A DNA stretch of 64,000 bases from Umbilicaria muhlenbergii (Eukaryota; Ascomycota; Lecanoromycetes; Umbilicariales; Umbilicariaceae). The DNA is taken from contig KK106982.1 in the NCBI GenBank assembly GCA_000611775.1, positions 3,872,858-3,936,857 of the forward strand. Reading direction: 5' to 3'. Shown here piece by piece: positions 57,420 through 64,000 of the stretch. Numbering within the stretch: the stretch's first letter is position 1; each line of letters begins with the position of its first letter. A program made the translations under genes and the position numbers. The notes beneath the pieces were generated by a model. It did no database searches. It saw nothing but the letters and a program-made list of their open reading frames with translations, and had not been told where the DNA came from.

Positions 57420-59069
57420 ATGTTAAGATGGATTCAGAACCTGGACGAGGAAACACTGACGAGCGCAGTGCTCTGCTGCTATTGTATCATCATGGCACCG
57501 ATGGCGTTCAGTGACCAACTCAATGTCTCTAGCATGGCGGGTACATGGCTGGGGACCCTGTTTACCGGAATTGGACTGATCGCCTTGGTCTCGCAACTTC
57601 GATCTATCCTATCCAAGCTTCAAGCTTCAGACCGTGAACTGCAAAGATCAGCAGGACAGTGGGCTGTTCTGTGCATGAAAGATTTCAGGGACGGAGGCGG
57701 TCTCGTTGAGGGAGTGGTACCCGCGTTCTCCAGTTGGGCGCAGAAAGCATATAATGAGGATCTTGAAGTCTCCTTGACCCAAGATGATCGCGGTACCGGA
57801 GGAACAAGTGGCTGGAGTCAACTATTCGCCCATTGCAACATCACATCATCTGATCTGATAGCATTTGGTGGACGAGACGCTCGAGTATTACCGGCTGTTA
57901 CAGGTGCAGCTGAGTCTCGAGCCCCTGATCTTGCAGACGTGGTGATGGATCGTGGAAGGATACACTATGGTTTCTCTGCGGCGGAGTTTACAGCCCTCTT
58001 GGTTATCTGCGGCTTCTCTCCGACCGCCTTTTCCCTGAAAGGCACTTCCTGCTCAGTCGGCTTCCTAGGGACCATGCGCCTGGCGGAATATGAGCCTTTC
58101 TCCCAGATTGCTCGCTTCGATCGCCATTCAGGCTGCCGCAAGATATCCAAGGACTTGGAGCGGTATATCAACCCAGTCCCCGTAGCAAAGTGTATCGACT
58201 ATGCGTTGGGCATCATTCGCACTAGAATGTGCAGCTGTCACAGGTGGATAATACCGCCCCAAGGATGCTCGGTCAATTCAGAACTTAAGTTATGGACAGC
58301 ACGTCCAGAGAAGACTCAGCTTGCCAATATCCGGTTCAACCTGGAGCGCCTCGTCTTGACATCTGGCGCTGATGTGCTGAAATACTCGGTGGAGATGGCA
58401 GACCATAAGGACTTCAACATCGCTCTGATGAAGCAGATGGTTCCATTCATTGATGCTAAGAGTGAAGAGAGCCAGGTGGCACTTCTTGTTGCTCACGCTC
58501 TTACGGCATTGGAACCATGGGGTACCTTACCTGTGCTACAACAACATTTCATCAACGCCTTCCGCCCGATACTCTTGCCACTCGTGGGCTCTCGTGCACA
58601 GACAACGGAGGTGCTCCAAGCGTACATGCTTAGAACCCCGAAGATGAAGGGACTCTCAGGGTGGAGAGACATTGACGAGCAAGCGATGGCTCTCGGGCAA
58701 ATTGGCGACATCAAGACTGAATATTTTTCTCAAGCAAGCACTCCATCACGGCAATACTTCAAAGCGATGAATCTCGTTTTTAAGGATGCTAACATCACCA
58801 TGCACGATGTGCGAATTGCTGTCGCTGCTGAAGCGATGTATGAGATTGTACGCCCTCAATTGGCTTCTCTAAGTGGGACTCCGGATGTAATCAAGCAGCA
58901 GATCATTGTCAACATAGCCAGTCATCTCAATGATGGTATGGCACCATCGCTGGTTCCGATGTGGGCTGTCACCGTCTACGCCACCTTTCTGTGGGGATGG
59001 TTCAACGATTTCATAGCCATTGATGATGACATGGACGGCCGATTTAACAGACGGATATTTCTTAATTGA
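57420..59069 (+). CDS. Membrane-anchored protein of unknown function
   Basis: Single open frame of 549 aa from the ATG at 57420; a second ATG at 57492 (MAPMAFSDQL) is the other candidate start. One clear hydrophobic segment near residues 42-58 (TWLGTLFTGIGLIALVSQL) would anchor the protein, with a large C-terminal part on one side. That part has scattered cysteines, a short CSCHRW stretch and helical regions, but no catalytic motif I know. Its N-terminal segment GTWLGTLFTGIGLIALVSQL reminds me of hypothetical proteins in filamentous fungi that vary among strains. There are no introns. It lies directly beside the transposon-rich, AT-rich block, which fits a lineage-specific gene. Function unknown. 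Confidence 0.7.
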   Translation: MLRWIQNLDEETLTSAVLCCYCIIMAPMAFSDQLNVSSMAGTWLGTLFTGIGLIALVSQLRSILSKLQASDRELQRSAGQWAVLCMKDFRDGGGLVEGVVPAFSSWAQKAYNEDLEVSLTQDDRGTGGTSGWSQLFAHCNITSSDLIAFGGRDARVLPAVTGAAESRAPDLADVVMDRGRIHYGFSAAEFTALLVICGFSPTAFSLKGTSCSVGFLGTMRLAEYEPFSQIARFDRHSGCRKISKDLERYINPVPVAKCIDYALGIIRTRMCSCHRWIIPPQGCSVNSELKLWTARPEKTQLANIRFNLERLVLTSGADVLKYSVEMADHKDFNIALMKQMVPFIDAKSEESQVALLVAHALTALEPWGTLPVLQQHFINAFRPILLPLVGSRAQTTEVLQAYMLRTPKMKGLSGWRDIDEQAMALGQIGDIKTEYFSQASTPSRQYFKAMNLVFKDANITMHDVRIAVAAEAMYEIVRPQLASLSGTPDVIKQQIIVNIASHLNDGMAPSLVPMWAVTVYATFLWGWFNDFIAIDDDMDGRFNRRIFLN

Positions 59070-59435
59070 AGGAAAGGGGTAGAAACGAAAGATCTCTACT
59101 CTTTTCGTCAAACTATTACTGGAGTCATACGATTCGCTCGAGATATTGATTGGAAATTAACAATGGACATTATGATATTGAGGCGGTCATCAACGCGTAG
59201 AAGTGCTCTATTGCATCAAGTATTAGGTGCGACTCCGAGATGAAAATGTGGTCGCTCCGTAGTCTGTGTGCAAGTTACTGTTCACCTCGTCGCCCTTCAC
59301 TTTCTGCTGCCATTTCCTCAATTTTTAGCTGCTGTCACAACTCTTGAATGCTTCTTCTCTGTCAGTACAAATACTGTGAGCGGCAGACTGAATAAAGCTA
59401 ACACACTAAGGACTACTGTGATAGAGGCATGAGAG
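59070..59435. other. Transition zone, no gene
   Basis: Ordinary composition falls off here and TGAGCA/TGCTCA words begin to appear. No coding signal. Confidence 0.45.
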
Positions 59436-59482
59436 TGTTGAGCAACAATAGACTGAGTTACGCACTCAGTGAGTGCTCAACA
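59436..59482. repeat. Inverted repeat (9-bp arms)
   Basis: TGTTGAGCA at 59436-59444 is the exact reverse complement of TGCTCAACA at 59474-59482, with CACTCAGTGAGTG palindromic sequence between. It could be a hairpin or an element end; the outer bases TGTTG/CAACA are LTR- or TIR-like. Confidence 0.6.
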
Positions 59483-59541
59483 GATGCTTAACTCACATAA
59501 GGAGGCTCAACAAGTGTTTAAATCTATACTTACTAGAATGA

Positions 59542-59907
59542 TTGACTGCTAAGAAACGAAAAAGTTTACACCTGAACAAGTCAGCTATATATTCTCAATC
59601 CGCAAACTGCACTATTGTTGACAACATCGCCGGCTTCGACTACACCCCTCCCATCTCACAAGTAGACTTCTACACCGACTCTATCAACTCTACCACAAAC
59701 TTCCTTCCAATCCAAGGCAACGCACAAGGGAATAGCTTCGTCAAAATGAGCGAAAGTAGTGAGTTTGCGCCGCTGACGTTCCATCTCAGTGTAACGGGTG
59801 GTGTCGTAGTGACGGGGATAGTACAATCGTTCAATGAACTATACCAACGTTCATCTAACCACGGCGCTTGGTTCAATGAACTACTGGTCACATGTAGACT
59901 CAAATAG
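59542..59907 (+). pseudogene. Open frame fragment between repeats, unidentified
   Basis: An open frame of about 121 codons without an ATG start. From codon 20 it reads like real protein (CTIVDNIAGFDYTPPISQVD, VKMSESSEFAPLTFHLSVTG) with C-ending codons, unlike the AT-rich DNA around it. I do not recognise it. It may be a captured or broken gene fragment stranded between repeats, or a degenerate piece of an element. Both ends merge into repeat sequence. Confidence 0.35.
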
Positions 59908-60044
59908 GCTGGAGGTTGTAGACCTATGAGATTGCATTCAATACATGAGTTGAGCATGAGCTCCTAACTATGGATCTACCTGTGGTTATATAGAACTCTA
60001 GGAGACTCATGTGTAACTGTATTGCTTGATGTGTGTAACCTCCC

Positions 60045-60193
60045 TGCTCAGGGTGCTCATGCTCTGAGCATCATGAGCAGTTGAGTGCTCAAGGTGCTCA
60101 TGCCCTGAGCATCATGAGCAGTACCACATGTACGCTTACTGCGTGTATCAACCAAGTGCTCAGGGTGCTCATGCCCTGAGCATCATGAGCAGT
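60045..60193. repeat. Three copies of a 37-bp palindromic repeat
   Basis: Copies at 60045-60081, 60086-60122 and 60157-60193 differ by one or two bases. Each is built from TGCTCA and TGAGCA, which are reverse complements, so each can fold on itself (TGCTCAGGG pairs with CCCTGAGCA). The spacers are 4 and 34 bases. After copies 2 and 3, a second shared segment (ACATGTACGC) follows, so the larger unit is about 70 bp. Related words occur at 59436-59510 and 59945. Confidence 0.85.
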
Positions 60194-60299
60194 ACTACAT
60201 GTACGCCTGCTACGCGTACCAACCAGGTACCGTCTAGCAAGAGGTGTAACATTAGCTCCCTCCTCAACATTTTCATCCTCAAAAACTCAACCTTCCTTA

Positions 60300-60545
60300 T
60301 GCCTTCATTCAGTATCAGAAAGAAGAAGTTGTCTACTTCTCATCATTCTCATTTGGCTGATTTGATCACTGAAAATGGAAGAATTGTCATGTGAACATGT
60401 GGTCACTGCCTGACTGATGGCAAGGAGTGCAAGGTGTTGAATGATTGCAACAAGTGTGATGCCTGTGTTCAGCTGAGTGTCTCTTGTGACTTGTTCATCT
60501 CTTCAGAGGAGATCAACAAGGTAAGCGTGAAGTTCATCACCTGAA
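60300..60545 (+). pseudogene. Relic of a cysteine-cluster protein (mobile-element associated)
   Basis: One frame encodes seven cysteines spaced C-x2-C-x6-C-x5-C-x2-C-x2-C-x6-C from 60398 to 60487, starting CGHCLTDGKEC and ending SVSCDL. A TGA stop lies two codons before the first cysteine, and the frame ends in stops soon after. The pattern resembles the cysteine-rich proteins often found next to fungal retrotransposons and, more loosely, a Zn(2)Cys(6) cluster. Its orientation is opposite to the Gypsy-like pol further right. Confidence 0.45.
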
Positions 60546-61439
60546 AAAGGAAAAGGATGCTGTCACGGCACAAAAGTGAGAAATAAGAGTGAAGAAAGAG
60601 AGACTTTGCAAACAGATCACTTTCCTGAGGAAGAAACAGTCAAACTTGATTTGTATTGAACTTTAAAACATTGAAGAGCTGAAGATGAATGAATGTGCAG
60701 CTGCTGTAACTGCTGATTCTTTTAACAAGCCTCTCCTTGACTTCCTCATGCTTGAGGTTTTTAATCTCAGTGATGTGAACTGGCTTCCTGCAGGTTTCTT
60801 TGCTGAAACTGATGCAGTTTCATCACACAATGAGTAAGATTCTCTTCTGATTCTCATGTGTTTCCTTCATTATCATATTCTTTTCATTTGATCAGATAGT
60901 GTGACTCATCATTTATGTCTTGTTGATTTAAGATTTCCTCTACCTTGAACTCAGCATCTTGACTTTTTAGGTTGATCTCTGATGAATTTTCTTGTATTGA
61001 TGTTTTCAGGTCTGCTGATTCAAGTAGTGATACATGAAATACTGAATGTATTCACATAATGAGTGAAAGCTCAAGCTCATAGTTGACGCTTCTCTTAATT
61101 TTAGCAATTCAAAAAGGTCTCAACTTCATGTGGTTTAATTTGTTGTTAAGTCACTTTGTCTTGATATTATGACACAAGAGGTATACTTTATTTCTTTTTT
61201 TAAAAGTAAGTTCTTTATCTCTCTTTTTATTATGATATACTGCTGATCTTTTTAAAGTGAATTTAATATTCTTCTGCAACATTTCATGCAAGTTCTTGAG
61301 GTGATTCACTTGTACTCTTGTTTATTGTGTTATCATTATTAATCCCCTGGCCTCATTCATAGCTGAGTTGAAATTGTAATTGATGTAGAATGATAATACT
61401 TCAGTTGTCTTTATTGCTGCTGAATTATATGTTAATTGA

Positions 61440-61990
61440 GCTATCAGTAAGAGTTCTACTCAATTAATTTGCTGATAATTAACATAACATCATAAGTACT
61501 GTTTCATAATCTGATTAAGTCATTCAGTCTGCTCATTCATTTGAGGATGATATGATGTTGATAACTTGTGATGAATCTTTAATTGATTCATTAATGACTT
61601 TCAGAACTTGAAGGTGAAGAGTTTGTCTTTATCAGAGATTATCTCTTTCAGTAGTTCATGATTGATTATTATAATTCTTAAAAACATATATGTGAGTTCC
61701 TCTGCTGATGATGCTTTGTTATAAGATATGAAGTATTCATACTTCATAAGTCTGTCAATGATAATTAATATTGAGTCATAAACTGCTTTCATCAGGGGTT
61801 CTTTCAACTTTGATAACTTGATCACAAAGTTCAGTGTGATGCTTACTCATGATCTCAATGATGTTCTTGATGACTTGAGTAAATTGTATGATTTATGTTG
61901 ATCTGCTTTGCTTCTTCAGCAGATGTCACACTTTTGAATGATCTTTTCAACTTTTTTTCTCATGTGTGAAAAGTAATATGTTCTTATGAG
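61440..61990 (-). pseudogene. Integrase relic
   Basis: The minus strand keeps a zinc-finger cysteine pair (KCDIC near 61915), then the core YDSILIIIDRL, SSAEELTYMFLR and EIISDKDKLFT, followed by STSYHPQMNEQTE. These match the HHCC and D,D-35-E core of Gypsy-type integrases. Stops interrupt it on both sides. Confidence 0.75.
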
Positions 61991-62399
61991 TCATTTCACT
62001 GTTTTATTAATTTCCTGATGATCATGTGTCTTGTTGAAATGACTTTCCTCTATTAGCTTCTGTTGAAGATTAACAGGAACATAGATCAAGTTTTAAAAAA
62101 ATAATAAATTTTTCTCCTTTTTGAAGCTTTCATGATCTTTAATATTCTGAAGAACTTGCTGTGCTAACTTATCATTCTTCAATGCTTTTTGAATCTCATT
62201 TTTAAAAATGTCATCCTCTACCTGTATGATGAGGTTGAATTGTTTATTGAAAGATATGTTCTCTTGCTCATCCTCTCAGAGGATAACATGACTGACAACT
62301 GATTTATCTTGCAAATAATCAGCTCATTGACTGAGAGTGTTCACTTTGATGTTCTCTGATTCTTTTTGATAATGAATTCTGAAATTATACTGTGATAAT

Positions 62400-62770
62400 T
62401 CTTCTGATCAACACACTTGTCTTCAATTTAAGACTTTCATTGTCATGAAATATAACAGATTTTTATGATCTGAGTATACTTAAACCTCATGTTTGAGTTC
62501 TTTCAGATACACATGTCATTGCTTAAATGCATCAACAATAGTTAACAGCTCCTTGTCATGTATCTTGTAACTCATTTCAGCACTCAAAAACTTTCTTAAA
62601 TAAAAAGCTACTGACTGTAGATGTTTCTTATCATCTGATTGATTAATGCATACTCTTATAGCTTCATCTGACGTGTTCATCTTGAGCATAATAGGTTTCT
62701 CAGGGTCAAAACTCATAAGAATGAGTTGAGAAGTGAACCTCTTCTTCAACTCATTGAAGGCTTTTTATGC
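62400..62770 (-). pseudogene. RNase H relic of the retrotransposon
   Basis: The minus-strand frame reads FDPEKPIMLKMNTSDEAIRV, SVAFYLRKFLSAEMSY and DKELLTIVDAFKQ, the RNase H segment that follows reverse transcriptase in Gypsy elements. The conserved first Asp of D-T/A-S is Asn here (MNTSDEA), a G-to-A change. Stops follow. Confidence 0.8.
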
Positions 62771-62859
62771 TTCAAGTGATCACTTAAATTTTTGATCTTT
62801 TCTGATCAACTTCATCAGAGGTGATGTGATTTTTGAATACTTCTCAATAAACTTTTTAT

Positions 62860-63480
62860 AAAAGTTTGTAAACTCAAGGAAGGATTGTACTTCCTTGATG
62901 TTCTTCAATACTGATCATTCAATCACAGATCATATTTTCTCAGAGTTCATTCATAACTCTTCTGATGTTATGATGAAGCTTAAAAAGTGTACTTTCTTGA
63001 AATGAAAAAGACTCTTCTCAGACTTTACCTGCAATTCTACATCCTGAAGTGCTTGTAGAATTTTATGAACATGCTGAACATGCTGCTCCTTCATCTTAAA
63101 GTAGATCAATATGTTGTTGAGGTACATAATCATGAACTGATTCAAGTATTCTCACAGTACATTATTAATAAAAGCCTGAAATGTTGCTGACATGTTTGTT
63201 AATCTGAAAAGCATTATCAGATACTCATAAAGTCTTGATCTTGTTTAAAACACAGTCTTTCATTCATCTTCTTCTTTAATATGAATCTGGTTGAAGGCTC
63301 CTGAAATATTAAATTTAATGAATCATTATGCTCTCTGAAACTGATCCTGCAGTTCTGAAATAAGCAGCAAAGGGTAACTGTTTTTGACAGTGATATTGTT
63401 CAGCACTTAATAATCAACACACAACCTGAGTGAATCATCTGACTTTGATACAAACAGTATTGAATATTCAGCTGAAGACT
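62860..63480 (-). pseudogene. Reverse transcriptase relic
   Basis: The minus strand shows the DYRALN-type palm start near 63400, then YLNNILIYFKMKEQHVQHVH around 63070-63125 and SEKSLFHFKKVHFLSFIIT. The catalytic Y-L-D-D box reads YLNN: both aspartates became asparagine through G-to-A changes. Several in-frame TGA and TAA codons are present. The enzyme cannot be active. Confidence 0.85.
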
Positions 63481-63793
63481 GTGATTCTCATATGAATCCT
63501 TTTCATAAGTTCTCCTTTAAGTATTCTCACAAAGTGTTTAACTTTTGAGGTGACAATGAGTAGATAAGTTGCTTCATTGATGTGTAATCTTTCATGATCT
63601 TGATTTCATGATCTCATTTTTAATGTTTCAGCAAGGCGTTCTGATCCTTTACAGCTGTAAACAATTCCTTGAAGTCTTTATATTCTTTAGAGATAAATAA
63701 CTTGATAATGAGATCTCAGTCATCTTCAACTCATCTGCTTCACAGTATTTTTGCATCAAGATTCTTCAGTTTTGTCAGGGCCATCATATATAT

Positions 63794-63854
63794 AGTATGA
63801 CAGTACAACACTATGATATGACATTATAGTATGACACTATGATACAACACTATA
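63794..63854. repeat. Short imperfect tandem repeat
   Basis: Two imperfect units built from AGTATGACA and ACAACACTAT words lie inside the transposon, between its 5' part and reverse transcriptase. CAACACTAT and TATGACA recur several times in 60 bases. Confidence 0.6.
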
Positions 63855-64000
63855 GCTTAAATATGATGACTCAGCGTCTAGCGCCTTGACATCAAGTGAA
63901 AACTCTTCACAAGGAGGTGCAGAAACCTGTTTCCTCAGTGATCAGTTTTATCACTGAATAGAAGACATATAATCACTGCATTAACCTTATCATGACTTTT

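Larger units (their letters stand above)
60900..64000 (-). mobile_element. Mutated Ty3/Gypsy-type retrotransposon
   Basis: Reading the minus strand from 64000 downward gives the pol order reverse transcriptase, RNase H, integrase, which is the Ty3/Gypsy order. The frames are riddled with TGA and TAA where Trp, Arg and Gln are expected, so it is inactive. The DNA is AT-rich (roughly one third G+C) and nearly free of CG dinucleotides. The 5' part (gag, protease, one LTR) lies beyond the window. The left limit is uncertain; no clear LTR pair is visible in the window. Confidence 0.85.

Noticed and set aside
60045-60193. Repeats considered as a CRISPR array
   Set aside because: Only three copies with unequal spacers of 4 and 34 bp in a eukaryotic transposon context; no cas genes.

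Overview
This is a filamentous ascomycete (Pezizomycotina) nuclear segment, most likely a dothideomycete or close relative. The evidence is dense gene packing, short introns of about 45-120 nt with CTRAC-type branch sites, and fungal-specific families: a Ppo fatty-acid oxygenase, an AMA1-type APC/C activator, a Gta3-type GatC subunit, and an SPX-domain phosphate transporter. I rebuilt the exon structures by hand from splice signals, reading frame and remembered family conservation. No alignment was run, so each family call rests on recognised motifs.

Layout. 1-8.5 kb: a small secreted protein, an SPX/SLC13 phosphate transporter, a second secreted protein and a possible small gene. 9-20 kb: ribosomal protein eS6, an AMA1-like APC/C activator divergent from the Rab geranylgeranyltransferase alpha subunit (BET4), a broken pRiA4b-ORF3-like gene, a Dabb-domain protein and a GYP5-like TBC RabGAP. 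20-28.6 kb: 4-hydroxyphenylpyruvate dioxygenase head-to-head with a TTC36-like TPR protein, an unknown conserved protein, CTF8 and a broken cytochrome P450. 29-36.5 kb: DPH1 divergent from HMG-CoA lyase, a mitochondrial GatC-type subunit divergent from SEC17, and PRPP synthetase. 37-50 kb: one giant TOM1/HUWE1-type HECT ubiquitin ligase of about 4,152 aa. 50-59 kb: a PpoA-type oxygenase, the enoyl-CoA reductase TSC13 and an unknown membrane-anchored protein. From about 59.4 kb the sequence changes abruptly to AT-rich, repeat-bearing, CpG-poor DNA. It carries a mutated Ty3/Gypsy-type pol on the minus strand.

Most genes are housekeeping and lie in divergent pairs sharing promoters of 250-700 bp (AMA1/BET4, HPPD/TTC36, DPH1/HMGL, GatC/SEC17). 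Functional links visible here: HPPD with TTC36 (tyrosine catabolism; TTC36 is reported to stabilise HPD in mammals), and Ppo with TSC13 (lipid metabolism, perhaps by chance).

The most unusual signals are non-canonical introns (three GC-AG, one AT-AC) that reading frame forces. Others are a roughly 70-residue disordered insertion inside HMG-CoA lyase, a recurrent switch from C-rich to G-rich sequence along the coding strand of many genes, and a transposon region that has lost CpG rather than CpA. I saw no convincing wholly new multi-gene system. The HPPD-TTC36 pair and the skew/splicing oddities are the best leads.
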